Source of the DNA: Polaribacter sp. Q13
GTDB taxonomy: Bacteria; Bacteroidota; Bacteroidia; Flavobacteriales; Flavobacteriaceae
Assembly (NCBI RefSeq): GCF_016858305.2
Contig: NZ_CP074436.1
Location: forward strand, 82,001 to 146,000
Direction: 5' to 3'
Length of the DNA: 64,000 nucleotides
How positions within the stretch are numbered: the first letter of the stretch is position 1; every line of letters begins with the position of its first letter. Made by a program: the position numbers and the translations under genes. Shown here in pieces: positions 46,681-55,493 of this stretch. The notes beneath the pieces were generated by a model. That model made no database searches and was not told the DNA's origin. It saw nothing but the letters and a program-made list of their open reading frames with translations.

Positions 46681-47367
46681 TTGTTTAAAATAAAAAAAAA
46701 TATTTTGAAAAAAACCTTACTAATATTAAGTCTTTTAATGTTTTCAAGCTGTGCTATTATTTTTCCAAAAGTATTTCAGCGTAAATCAGCAAATTTTACT
46801 TTTAATAATTTATGGTTTAATACACAATTAGACCATCATAAAAGTGCTCGCTATTTATTAAATACAACTCAACTGAGCGTTAATGCATTTATTGGTGATG
46901 ATTATAATGAGCAATTAGTAAATTTTGTCTCCAAGAAATTAGGGAATAATGTGTTTACAAAAGAAAGTTATAAAACCTCTGATGATAAAATAATTATTCC
47001 TTTTACGATAGAATACGAACTCACAAAAGAAAATATTGAACTTTTGCAAAAAACAACTGATTTAGATTATATAATCTTATCTAAAATACTGACTCCGGAT
47101 TTAATAAATAAATCAAATGATCCGCAATATGATTCTTTAAAATACAGATCTAATGTTTTAGGAGGTTCTGTGGTTTTTGTTAAAATTTTTGACATTAAAA
47201 ATAACAATGTTTTAATAGAAATGAGATGTAAAAGTGTGGTTTATGATGATGAAAACTTTAATTTTGATACAAATAGTTATGAAAATGACTCTAGAATATC
47301 CACTTATAAAAGTGAACAACAGTTGATAAAAAAGAGTTTTAAAAGAATTTTTAGAAGAATTGAATAA
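46681..47367 (+). CDS. Putative lipoprotein of unknown function
   Basis: A 228-residue protein with a lipoprotein-type signal (KKTLLILSLLMFSSCAII, cysteine near residue 24). No ATG lies before the signal; the frame opens with TTG at 46681, a second TTG is at 46705, and the ATG at 46738 would cut off most of the signal, so a TTG start is preferred. The mature domain has FVSKKLGNNVFTKESYKT and DLDYIILSKILTPD and is of unknown family, perhaps related to envelope lipoproteins with a GNA1162/LptE-like role, but this is not supported by motif. A decayed second copy follows. Confidence 0.72.
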   Translation: MFKIKKNILKKTLLILSLLMFSSCAIIFPKVFQRKSANFTFNNLWFNTQLDHHKSARYLLNTTQLSVNAFIGDDYNEQLVNFVSKKLGNNVFTKESYKTSDDKIIIPFTIEYELTKENIELLQKTTDLDYIILSKILTPDLINKSNDPQYDSLKYRSNVLGGSVVFVKIFDIKNNNVLIEMRCKSVVYDDENFNFDTNSYENDSRISTYKSEQQLIKKSFKRIFRRIE

Positions 47368-47440
47368 GTTTTAATTACAAATTGGGTTTATGTATTGGGT
47401 ATTTTTCTTATTTACATTAGAAACATTACTCTTTTAAAAA

Positions 47441-47904
47441 CTTAACTAATTTAGAGTATTTAGTCAACTTTATTTAAGATTAATTAGATAACAATATTTT
47501 TTTAAAGAAAGGTTTCAAAAATAAAAAAGGAAAATTAATTATTTCTTTTATTTAGGATATCAGATTACTGATAAAAGATAACCTTTTTAAAAGAGAATAC
47601 AGATATAGATTATGTGATTTTAACAAAAAGGTTATATTTAAAAGATCTGAATGATGTTTCTTTTGCTTAGAATAGTAAAGGACGGTTCAATGATTCTAAT
47701 GCTGATGCGATGTCTTTTGTGAAAATTATTGATTTAATAAATGGAGGTATTTTGTTTTATATGAATTGCAAAGACGAAGTTTTTATTATAGAAAATAAAG
47801 ATATGCAGACAAGAGCGCTAAGACCACAACCAATTTCAAATTATAAAAACTTTTATAGTTTAGCTGAAAATACAATGAAAAAACCTCTTAAAAAGATAAA
47901 GTAA
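47441..47904 (+). pseudogene. Decayed tandem copy of the preceding lipoprotein gene
   Basis: Three-frame reading gives segments colinear with residues ~80-228 of the gene at 46681. EYLVNFI then stop, Asp, stop, LDNNIFLKKGFKN (47454-47522) aligns to EQLVNFVSKKLGNNVFTKESYKT; KLIISFI to KIIIPFT; after frame changes, ENTDIDYVILTKRLYLKDLN to TTDLDYIILSKILTPDLIN; and VKIIDLINGGILFYMNCKDEV to VKIFDIKNNNVLIEMRCKSVV. In-frame stops are at 47475, 47481, 47553 and 47668, with at least two frameshifts. The surviving open piece (47710-47904, 64 codons) could be mistaken for a gene. The start and signal peptide are gone. Confidence 0.85.
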
Positions 47905-47932
47905 TATTTTTTGATTTTTTTTTAAAATAGTG

Positions 47933-47963
47933 TTTGCCATAAATAAAAACAGTTGTATATTTG
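47933..47963 (+). promoter_or_regulatory. rpmH: Promoter of rpmH
   Basis: TTTG (47933-47936), 19 bases, TATATTTG (47956-47963): exact TTTG-N19-TAnnTTTG. The predicted start is around 47970, leaving a leader of about 60 bases before the rpmH ATG. It overlaps no gene; the decayed lipoprotein copy ends 28 bases upstream. Confidence 0.75.
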
Positions 47964-48031
47964 CCAACGCTTTAAATGAGTAGAATTTTAAGCAGTAAAA
48001 TAATAATACAAGACATTTAAAAATACAGATA

Positions 48032-48193
48032 ATGCCAAAAAGAACTTACCAACCGTCAAAGAGAAAGAGAAGAAATAAACATGGTTTCATGGAAAGAATG
48101 GCTTCTGCTAATGGTAGAAAGGTTTTAGCTAGAAGAAGAGCTAAAGGAAGAAAGAAAATTTCTGTTTCTACGGAAACTAGACATAAAAAATAA
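48032..48193 (+). CDS. rpmH: 50S ribosomal protein L34
   Basis: A 53-codon frame encodes [19 protein letters not shown] followed by [23 protein letters not shown], the unmistakable L34 sequence: conserved KRTYQPS start, HGFxxRMxxxxGRxVLxxRRxKGR core. The tail is slightly extended ([11 protein letters not shown]), common in Bacteroidota. It has a strong promoter upstream and a terminator downstream and stands as a single transcription unit here, away from rnpA. Confidence 0.97.
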   Translation: MPKRTYQPSKRKRRNKHGFMERMASANGRKVLARRRAKGRKKISVSTETRHKK

Positions 48194-48214
48194 ATGATTA
48201 ACAATTGTTAATAT

Positions 48215-48250
48215 AAGGTGTTACTTTTTTTAAGTAACACCTTTTTTTAT
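48215..48250 (+). terminator. rpmH: Terminator of rpmH
   Basis: AAGGTGTTACT (48215-48225) pairs with AGTAACACCTT (48233-48243), followed by a T run. It lies 22 bases after the rpmH stop. Its T run immediately precedes the carB -7 region. Confidence 0.88.
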
Positions 48251-48264
48251 ACCCAAACACTAAC

Positions 48265-48272
48265 TATTTTTG
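48265..48272 (+). promoter_or_regulatory. carB: Candidate -7 box for carB
   Basis: TATTTTTG matches TAnnTTTG, 28 bases upstream of the carB ATG. The -33 position falls in the T run of the rpmH terminator (TTTT rather than TTTG), so terminator and promoter are packed together. Confidence 0.45.
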
Positions 48273-48299
48273 TAAAACTAAATAACACAACAACTTACA

Positions 48300-51155
48300 A
48301 TGCCAAAAAGAAAAGACCTCAAATCAGTTTTAATTATTGGATCTGGACCAATTGTTATTGGACAAGCATGTGAATTTGATTATTCTGGCTCACAATCACT
48401 ACGTTCTTTAAGAGAAGATGGAATCGAAACTGTTCTAATTAACTCTAATCCTGCAACAATTATGACAGACCCTTCAATGGCTGATCATATTTATTTGTTG
48501 CCTTTAACAACAAAATCAATCATTCAAATTTTAAAAGAGCATCCACAAATTGATGCTGTTTTACCAACAATGGGTGGACAAACTGCATTAAATCTTTGTA
48601 TTGAAGCAGATGATAAAGGCATTTGGGAAGATTTTAATGTGAAATTAATTGGTGTAGACATTGATGCCATTAATATTACTGAAGATAGAGAGCAATTTAG
48701 AGAGTTAATGTTAAAGATTGATGTGCCTATGGCGCCTCAAGCAACAGCAACTTCATTTTTAAAAGGTAAAGAAATTGCACAAGAATTTGGCTTTCCTTTA
48801 GTAATTCGTTCTTCTTATACCTTGGGTGGGGCAGGAGCTTCTATTGTTTACAAAGCAGAAGATTTTGACCAACTTTTAAGTTTCGGTTTAGAAGCATCAC
48901 CAATACATGAGGTGATGATTGACAAAGCGATGATGGGCTGGAAAGAATACGAGTTGGAATTATTACGTGATAAAAACGATAATGTTGTCATTATATGTTC
49001 TATCGAAAATATGGACCCGATGGGAATTCATACCGGAGATTCTATTACCGTAGCACCGGCAATGACACTTTCTGATAGAACTTTTCAGAAAATGCGTGAC
49101 ATGTCTATTAAAATGATGCGTTCTATTGGAGATTTTGAAGGTGGTTGTAATGTGCAATTTGCAGTTTCACCAGACGAAAAAGAAGATATTATTGCCATTG
49201 AAATTAATCCTCGTGTTTCTCGTTCATCCGCTTTAGCGTCTAAAGCAACAGGATATCCTATTGCAAAAGTAGCTACAAAATTAGCCATTGGGTATACATT
49301 AGATGAGTTACAAAACGGAATTACAAAATCTACATCGGCTTTATTTGAGCCAACATTAGACTATGTAATTGTAAAAATACCACGTTGGAATTTTGATAAA
49401 TTCGAAGGTTCAGACAGAACTTTAGGTTTACAAATGAAATCTGTTGGAGAGGTAATGGGGATTGGACGTTCTTTTCAAGAAGCATTACACAAAGCAACGC
49501 AGTCTTTAGAAATTAAAAGAAATGGTTTAGGTGCAGATGGAAAGGGATACACAGACTATAACCAAATTATAGAAAAATTAACCTACGCAAGTTGGGATCG
49601 TGTTTTTGCAATTTATGATGCAATTGCTATTGGAATTCCATTAACTCAGATTCATGATATCACAAAAATTGACATGTGGTATTTAAAGCAATATGAAGAG
49701 TTATTTCAACTTCAAAAAGAAATTTCTACCTATAACATTGATACTTTAGGAAGAGATTTATTACTAGAAGCGAAGCAAAAAGGATACGGAGATAGACAAA
49801 TAGCGCATATGTTGGATTGTTTAGAAAGTGAAGTATATACTAAAAGAGAAGAATTAAAAGTACAACGTGTTTTTAAATTAGTAGATACTTGTGCTGCAGA
49901 ATTCAAAGCAAAGACTCCTTATTATTATTCAACTTTTGAAAATGAGATTGAAACTGCAGACGGACAAATTACAATTGCAAACGAAAGTATTGTAACTGAT
50001 AAAAAGAAAATCATCGTTTTAGGTTCTGGACCAAATAGAATTGGACAAGGAATTGAGTTCGATTACTGTTGTGTACATGGTGTTTTAGCAGCTGCAGAAT
50101 GTGGTTATGAAACGATTATGATTAATTGTAATCCAGAAACGGTTTCTACAGATTTTGATACGGCAGATAAATTATACTTTGAGCCTGTTTTTTGGGAACA
50201 TATTTATGATATTATTCGTCATGAAAAACCAGAAGGAGTTATTGTACAATTAGGTGGACAAACTGCTTTAAAGTTAGCCGAAAAGTTAACAAAATATGGA
50301 GTTAAAATAATTGGAACTTCTTTTGAAGCATTAGATTTAGCGGAAGATAGAGGACTTTTCTCTGAATTGTTAAAAAGGAATAATATTCCTTATCCAGAAT
50401 TTGGTATCGCAGAAACAGCAGATGAAGCTTTGGCTTTAGCAGATGAATTAGATTTCCCTATTTTGGTAAGACCTTCTTATGTTTTAGGAGGACAAGGAAT
50501 GAAAATTGTCATCAACAAAGAAGAACTTGTTAAACATGTAGTTGATTTATTGGGAAGAATGCCTGGTAATAAATTATTGTTAGATCATTATTTAGATGGT
50601 GCCATAGAAGCAGAGGCAGATGCCATTTGTGATGCCGATGGTAATGTGTATATTATAGGTATTATGGAACATATAGAACCTTGTGGAATTCATTCTGGAG
50701 ATTCTAATGCTACGTTACCTGCTTTTAATTTAGGTGAATTTGTGTTGCAACAAATTAAAGACCATACTTTTACAATTGCGAGAGAACTAAAAACGGTAGG
50801 TTTGATAAACGTTCAGTTTGCAGTTAAAGATGATATTGTTTATATTATTGAAGCAAACCCAAGAGCCTCTAGAACAGTACCTTTTATAGCAAAAGCATAT
50901 AAAGAACCATATGTAAATTATGCTACAAAAGTAATGTTAGGAGAAAAGAAAGTAACAGATTTCGATTTTAAACCGCATTTAGATGGTTTTGCAATTAAGC
51001 AACCTGTATTTTCTTTTAACAAGTTTCCTAATGTAGACAAAAAATTAGGCCCAGAAATGAAATCAACAGGAGAGAGTATCTTGTTTATAGATAACTTAAA
51101 AGATGATGATTTTTATAATTTATACTCTAGACGTAAAATGTATTTGAATAAATAA
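48300..51155 (+). CDS. carB: Carbamoyl-phosphate synthase large subunit, without C-terminal allosteric domain
   Basis: A 951-residue enzyme making carbamoyl phosphate for pyrimidines and arginine. Two homologous halves are visible: the first begins KSVLIIGSGPIVIGQACEFDYSG, the second (about residue 560) KKIIVLGSGPNRIGQGIEFDYCC, each with an ATP-grasp fold (SSYTLGGAGA and PSYVLGGQGM). The protein ends just after the second ATP-grasp part (RRKMYLNK), about 120 residues shorter than E. coli CarB, and so lacks the MGS-like domain binding UMP, IMP and ornithine. The reading frame is intact and has a terminator after it. carA is not in the window. Confidence 0.95.
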   Translation: MPKRKDLKSVLIIGSGPIVIGQACEFDYSGSQSLRSLREDGIETVLINSNPATIMTDPSMADHIYLLPLTTKSIIQILKEHPQIDAVLPTMGGQTALNLCIEADDKGIWEDFNVKLIGVDIDAINITEDREQFRELMLKIDVPMAPQATATSFLKGKEIAQEFGFPLVIRSSYTLGGAGASIVYKAEDFDQLLSFGLEASPIHEVMIDKAMMGWKEYELELLRDKNDNVVIICSIENMDPMGIHTGDSITVAPAMTLSDRTFQKMRDMSIKMMRSIGDFEGGCNVQFAVSPDEKEDIIAIEINPRVSRSSALASKATGYPIAKVATKLAIGYTLDELQNGITKSTSALFEPTLDYVIVKIPRWNFDKFEGSDRTLGLQMKSVGEVMGIGRSFQEALHKATQSLEIKRNGLGADGKGYTDYNQIIEKLTYASWDRVFAIYDAIAIGIPLTQIHDITKIDMWYLKQYEELFQLQKEISTYNIDTLGRDLLLEAKQKGYGDRQIAHMLDCLESEVYTKREELKVQRVFKLVDTCAAEFKAKTPYYYSTFENEIETADGQITIANESIVTDKKKIIVLGSGPNRIGQGIEFDYCCVHGVLAAAECGYETIMINCNPETVSTDFDTADKLYFEPVFWEHIYDIIRHEKPEGVIVQLGGQTALKLAEKLTKYGVKIIGTSFEALDLAEDRGLFSELLKRNNIPYPEFGIAETADEALALADELDFPILVRPSYVLGGQGMKIVINKEELVKHVVDLLGRMPGNKLLLDHYLDGAIEAEADAICDADGNVYIIGIMEHIEPCGIHSGDSNATLPAFNLGEFVLQQIKDHTFTIARELKTVGLINVQFAVKDDIVYIIEANPRASRTVPFIAKAYKEPYVNYATKVMLGEKKVTDFDFKPHLDGFAIKQPVFSFNKFPNVDKKLGPEMKSTGESILFIDNLKDDDFYNLYSRRKMYLNK

Positions 51156-51177
51156 AATACAAGTATATAACTTCTTA

Positions 51178-51227
51178 AAAACATCCATTTATGTTGAATT
51201 TTTTTCAATAATTTGGATGTTTTTTTG
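51178..51227 (+). terminator. carB: Terminator of carB
   Basis: AAACATCCA pairs with TGGATGTTT, with an inner TTGAA/TTCAA stem, and is followed by a run of T residues. It begins 23 bases past the carB stop. Confidence 0.72.
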
Positions 51228-51305
51228 TGTAGTAAACTTTATATTTAACTTATATCTCTGAGTGGATACGTTAATTTTTTCAGAAAATAAATGATTATTA
51301 TTTAA

Positions 51306-51332
51306 ATGAATGAACATTTATTCATAACTTTG
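51306..51332 (+). promoter_or_regulatory. TetR operator and promoter of the efflux operon
   Basis: ATGAATGA-ACAT-TTATTCAT (51306-51325) is a nearly perfect inverted repeat, directly abutting the -7 box TAACTTTG (51325-51332). It lies about 30 bases upstream of the TetR gene. A TetR dimer on this site would block the promoter, so the operon is probably autorepressed and induced by a ligand. Confidence 0.62.
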
Positions 51333-51353
51333 TTGACGCAAATTATTTAAAGC

Positions 51354-51938
51354 ATGGCACGTAAAATTGATGAGGATAAAATAGCAAGAATCAAAGAAGC
51401 TACGATGCGTACAATTGTAGAAAAAGGGATAGAATCTACTACTATAGCAATGATTGCTAAAAAAGCAAATGTAAGTGGTGGCTATTTATATAGAACGTAT
51501 GCCGGAAAACAAGATTTAATAAACGAATTATTTCATGACAAGGTAGATTTTCTTTATAATGAGTTAGAAAATTTATTGGCATTAAACCAAAATAGTATTA
51601 AACCATTACTTCAAACATTTATTAAAAATAGAATTAGTTATTTTTTGAAAGAGCCGAATGCTTCGAAGTTTTTTTATCAATTATTACACAATGAAAACTT
51701 TTTTGCTTCGGATGAAATTAAACATAAGAGTGCCGATTTAATCATAAAAATTAAAAATATTGGAGTTAAATCTGGAGAAATTTCAGAGGATACCACCGTT
51801 TATCAATTGCATTATCACATTTTAGTATATGCGGTAGATTATATCAACTTTACACGAAAAAATATTTTTGGAGAACAAGAAGTAACTATCAATGATGTAG
51901 ATAAATTAACTAAAAATATTTTAAATATTTTAAAATAA
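51354..51938 (+). CDS. TetR/AcrR family transcriptional regulator
   Basis: A 194-residue repressor. The N-terminal HTH (about residues 8-55) reads ARIKEATMRTIVEKGIESTTIAMIAKKANVSGGYLYRTYAGKQDLINELF, typical for TetR. The C-terminal ligand domain is variable. It heads an operon with TolC, HlyD and two permease genes (27 bases to TolC) and is likely autoregulated through the palindrome at 51306-51325. The inducing ligand is unknown. Confidence 0.93.
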   Translation: MARKIDEDKIARIKEATMRTIVEKGIESTTIAMIAKKANVSGGYLYRTYAGKQDLINELFHDKVDFLYNELENLLALNQNSIKPLLQTFIKNRISYFLKEPNASKFFYQLLHNENFFASDEIKHKSADLIIKIKNIGVKSGEISEDTTVYQLHYHILVYAVDYINFTRKNIFGEQEVTINDVDKLTKNILNILK

Positions 51939-51965
51939 ATGAATATCAATATAAAAATTAAATAA

Positions 51966-53321
51966 ATGAAATTGAATAGAATAGGAGTGTTTTTCTCCTT
52001 TGTATTATGTTTTATAACAACGTTTACAAACGCACAAGATATTACATTAAGGCAAGCGTATGATTTAATGTTGTCTAAAAACGGAAACGTAAAAGCATCT
52101 AACTTTGAAGTAAAGGAGATGGAAGAAGAACACAAAGCTACAAAGGGATTGCGTTTACCAACGGTTAGTGTTTCTGGTACTTATATGCACTTAGATAAAG
52201 ATATTACTGCAGACTTAAATGAGCAAAAAAATACGGTGGGTGGTTTATTAGGTATAACAGACCCTACTGCAGTTTTAGGTGATTGGGATTTTACTTTGCA
52301 AGAAAAAAACTTAGGTTTTGCAACAGCAAATGTATCGATGCCAATTTATGCTGGAGGAAAAATAAATGCAGCCAATAAGGCATCAGAAATAAAATTAGCA
52401 TTATCAGAAACCAAGCATAAAATAAAAGAAGATGAATTAACTATAAATTTAATAAATTACTTTTTTAAGTTAAAATTAGCGCAAGAAGCTGTACAATTAA
52501 GACAAGAAGTGTATAACGTTATTTTGTTGCATAATAACCAAGCAAATAAGTTTTTCGAAAACGGAATTATTCCGGAAGTAGAAACTTTAAACGCTAAGGT
52601 AGCCTTGTCTAATGCAAACAGAGAATTGTTAGCTGCTAAAAAAGACGTTGATTTAGCTACAACTGCAGTGCAGAATTTAATAGGAGTAAATTCAATTTCT
52701 GGACTTAATAGTGAATTTACGAAACCCACAATTGTAAAACCTTTGCAAGAGTTTACCAATGATATGTTGTCTGATAATGAACAGTTAAAAATCATTGAAA
52801 AAAATCATGAGTTAGCAAAAGTAGGCGTTCAAGTAGAAAATAGTGATTATTTTCCGAAAGTGGGAGTTTCTGGAAAATACATTCTTTGGAAAGATAATTT
52901 ACCTTTAGTAGATACAAAATGGTTTGTAGGTGTTGGTGTAGAGTGGGAGTTGTTTAATGGTTTTCAAAGAGAACATAAAATAAAAGCATCAAAATATAAA
53001 ATTTCTCAAGTTGAAGAACTTGATAAACAAGCGCGACTAAATTTAACTACGTATACCGAAAAGCTCTACAATACCATGCAAAAAGAACTAGAACAATACG
53101 AAAGTTTAAATGCTGATGAAGCATTGGCAAATAGATTAAAATTTATGAGAACACGTGCTTTTGAAGAAGGAACCGGAACTTCTTTAGAAGTTGTGGATGC
53201 TACTTTAAAATTATCAGAAATTAAATTACATAAAATAAAAGCCTTATACGAGTACAATGTAGCTTACGGAGAGTTAATGGTACTTACAGGAAAAACAGCA
53301 GCGTTCTTAAATCAAAATTAA
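51966..53321 (+). CDS. TolC family outer membrane efflux protein
   Basis: A 451-residue protein with a signal peptide (to about residue 23, TNAQ) and two internal repeats of the outer membrane efflux protein fold: helix-rich stretches such as KIKEDELTINLINYFFKLKLAQEAVQLRQEVY and ELDKQARLNLTTYTEKLYNTMQKELEQY. It forms the outer membrane channel of a tripartite pump. It is followed after 7 bases by the adaptor gene. The length is normal. Confidence 0.93.
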   Translation: MKLNRIGVFFSFVLCFITTFTNAQDITLRQAYDLMLSKNGNVKASNFEVKEMEEEHKATKGLRLPTVSVSGTYMHLDKDITADLNEQKNTVGGLLGITDPTAVLGDWDFTLQEKNLGFATANVSMPIYAGGKINAANKASEIKLALSETKHKIKEDELTINLINYFFKLKLAQEAVQLRQEVYNVILLHNNQANKFFENGIIPEVETLNAKVALSNANRELLAAKKDVDLATTAVQNLIGVNSISGLNSEFTKPTIVKPLQEFTNDMLSDNEQLKIIEKNHELAKVGVQVENSDYFPKVGVSGKYILWKDNLPLVDTKWFVGVGVEWELFNGFQREHKIKASKYKISQVEELDKQARLNLTTYTEKLYNTMQKELEQYESLNADEALANRLKFMRTRAFEEGTGTSLEVVDATLKLSEIKLHKIKALYEYNVAYGELMVLTGKTAAFLNQN

Positions 53322-53328
53322 TAGTAAA

Positions 53329-54321
53329 ATGAGAAATCCAAAATTTATAAAGTCATTAATTGGTGTTGTAATTATTTCAATTATAGTACTTACAGGCGTG
53401 TGGTTTTTAACGAAACCTAAATCTGTTATTTTACAAGGTAGAATAGAAGCAAAAGAAATTTATTTGTCTTCTAAAATACCTACACGTATTAATTCTTTTG
53501 AAGTGAAAGAAGGAGAAAGTGTGAAAAAAGGACAATTATTAGCAACGCTTTTAAGTCCAGAAATTATGGCAAAAGAGCAACAAGCTTTAGCGTTAAGAGA
53601 TGCTGCAAATGCCCAAAAAAGTAAAGCACAAAACGGAGCAAGATCAGAAGAAATTAGAGCTGCAAAAAGTGTCTATGAAAAAGCAACGGCAGCTGCCAAT
53701 GTAATGAGTAAAACATACACACGTATGGCAAACTTATTTAAAGACGGTGTGATTTCAGAACAGCAACGAGATGAAATATTTGCAAAAAAAGAAGTTGCCT
53801 TAAAAGACCAAGAAGCTGCGTTAAGTATGTATCAAATGGCAAAGAAAGGTGCTAGAAATGAAGATATAGAAGCTGCTTCTGCTTTGGTTAAACAAGCCGA
53901 TGGTGCTTTAACTGAGTTAGAAGGTTATAAAAATGAACGTAATATTATTGCACCTATAGATGCAGAAGTTCTTAATTTTTTACCAGAAGAAGGAGAATTA
54001 ATAGGAGCAGGATATCCTGTGGTTCATTTGGTAGATTTGGCTAATAGTTATGCTATTTTAAATATTAAAGAAACCAGTCTTTTCAATTTTAAAAAAGAGG
54101 GTGTTTTTGAAGCAACGATTCCTGCTTTAAATAATAAAAAGGTACAATTTAAAACGTATTACGTAGCTGCTTTGGGTGATTATGCAACTTGGAATGCAAC
54201 AAAAGCAACCGGAGATTTTGATGTGAGAACGTTTGAAATTAAAGCTGCACCACTTACAAAAGAAGTAGCATTAAGACCAGGAATGAGTATTTTAATTGAT
54301 TATTCTCAATTTAATGAGTAA
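53329..54321 (+). CDS. HlyD family periplasmic adaptor protein
   Basis: A 330-residue adaptor with one N-terminal span (about residues 8-28), a lipoyl half-motif (VILQGRIEAKEIYLSSKIPTRI), a coiled-coil hairpin (residues 80-200, rich in Ala, Lys and Glu) and a second lipoyl half with RNIIAPIDAEVLNFLPEEGE. It resembles YbhG/YhiI-type adaptors that link ABC-2 exporters to TolC. Its last 8 bases overlap the next gene. Confidence 0.93.
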   Translation: MRNPKFIKSLIGVVIISIIVLTGVWFLTKPKSVILQGRIEAKEIYLSSKIPTRINSFEVKEGESVKKGQLLATLLSPEIMAKEQQALALRDAANAQKSKAQNGARSEEIRAAKSVYEKATAAANVMSKTYTRMANLFKDGVISEQQRDEIFAKKEVALKDQEAALSMYQMAKKGARNEDIEAASALVKQADGALTELEGYKNERNIIAPIDAEVLNFLPEEGELIGAGYPVVHLVDLANSYAILNIKETSLFNFKKEGVFEATIPALNNKKVQFKTYYVAALGDYATWNATKATGDFDVRTFEIKAAPLTKEVALRPGMSILIDYSQFNE

Positions 54322-55492
54322 AATGAAACCCTCTTTACGGATTGCAAAAAGAGAAATAGCGCTGTTATTTAATAGCAAGTCGTCCTTTATGCTTGCCATA
54401 ATATTGCCTTTTGTTTCTATTTTGTTTTTCAATGCGCTTTTAAGTGAAGGTGTTGCCAGAGATTTACCTGTAGCTATTGTAGATCTAGATCATACGGCAA
54501 CGTCTAGAAATGTAATTGCGCAATTAGATGCCGCTCCAGAGATTAAAATTGGTTTTTTTCCTTTGAATCAACAAAAGGGAGAAGAATTAATTCGGTTGGG
54601 AAAAGCGTATGGTGTTATTACCATTCCTCAGAATTTTGAAGCAGATTTAAAAAGTGGTAAACAAGTAAATATTATCAATCAATATAATAGTAATTTGTTA
54701 TTGGCTGGAGGATTAGAGTATAAAGCCTTTCGGAAAGTTATTGGTACAATATCGGCAGGTGTAAATATAGAAAAGCAACGTAAAAAAGGAGTTTCAATGC
54801 AACAAGCATTGGTAAATTATCAACCTATAAAAGCTAATAATCATGTATTGTCTAATCCGTATACAAATTATTCTTATTATTTAAATACCGGGTTTTTAAC
54901 AATGTTTTTTCAGTTATTTGTGATGTTAACCACTATTTATTGTTTTGGAGCAGATTTAAAGTTTAGTAAAGGAAATAAGTTGTTAAGCATTGCAAACGGT
55001 AGTATGCCTGCTATTATTTTAGGAAAAGTGTTACCTTATACAATTTGGTTTTTGTTGGTAGGTATTGTTACGTTGTTAAGTATGTATGTTTGGCAAGATT
55101 TTCCGTTTTCTGGAAGTAAAATAATGGTACTTGTTGGGTTACTTTTATTAATATTAGCCAATCAATCATTCGCTTTGTTTTTTATTTCGGTAGGTAGTAG
55201 TTTTAGGGAAGCCTTAACAATTGGTTCTGGTTTTGGTGCAGTAAGTCTATCTTTTTCAGGGATTACATTTCCAATTTTTGGAATGCCAAAAATATTGCAA
55301 TGGTTAAGTCAGATTTTTCCATTTACACATTTTTTTGAATTATTATTAGACCAATCACAGCGAGGATTTCCAGCATTTTATTCTTTAAAATCAATAATTA
55401 TCTTAGTTGTTTTATGTATTGTGCCAATTTTTTTAAGTTGGTTTAAATTAAAAAGATTGTTTTTAAAAGGTAGTTTTAAGCATAACATTTAA
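54314..55492 (+). CDS. ABC-2 type transporter permease, first of two
   Basis: A 393-residue permease. After one N-terminal span comes an extracytoplasmic domain (about 40-180; DLPVAIVDLDHTATSRNVIAQLD and YGVITIPQNFEADLKSGKQ), then about five spans in the C-terminal half. It belongs to the YhhJ/YbhR-type ABC2_membrane_3 group. A frame extension to 54296 exists, but the ATG at 54314 gives a small overlap with the adaptor gene and a normal basic start. No ATPase gene is in the operon. Confidence 0.9.
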   Translation: MSKMKPSLRIAKREIALLFNSKSSFMLAIILPFVSILFFNALLSEGVARDLPVAIVDLDHTATSRNVIAQLDAAPEIKIGFFPLNQQKGEELIRLGKAYGVITIPQNFEADLKSGKQVNIINQYNSNLLLAGGLEYKAFRKVIGTISAGVNIEKQRKKGVSMQQALVNYQPIKANNHVLSNPYTNYSYYLNTGFLTMFFQLFVMLTTIYCFGADLKFSKGNKLLSIANGSMPAIILGKVLPYTIWFLLVGIVTLLSMYVWQDFPFSGSKIMVLVGLLLLILANQSFALFFISVGSSFREALTIGSGFGAVSLSFSGITFPIFGMPKILQWLSQIFPFTHFFELLLDQSQRGFPAFYSLKSIIILVVLCIVPIFLSWFKLKRLFLKGSFKHNI

Positions 55493-55493
55493 A

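Noticed and set aside
47710..47904. A 64-codon open frame that could be called a small gene
   Set aside because: It is the C-terminal remnant of a decayed duplicate of the gene at 46681; upstream in the same frame the homology continues through a TAG stop.
48032..48312. Duplication between rpmH and carB because both begin with MPKR
   Set aside because: Similarity is limited to the first four codons and the sequences diverge directly after.
54296..54313. Longer start for the first permease (MIILNL)
   Set aside because: It would extend the overlap with the adaptor gene to 26 bases and adds hydrophobic residues before the normal basic start; ATG 54314 or 54323 is better.
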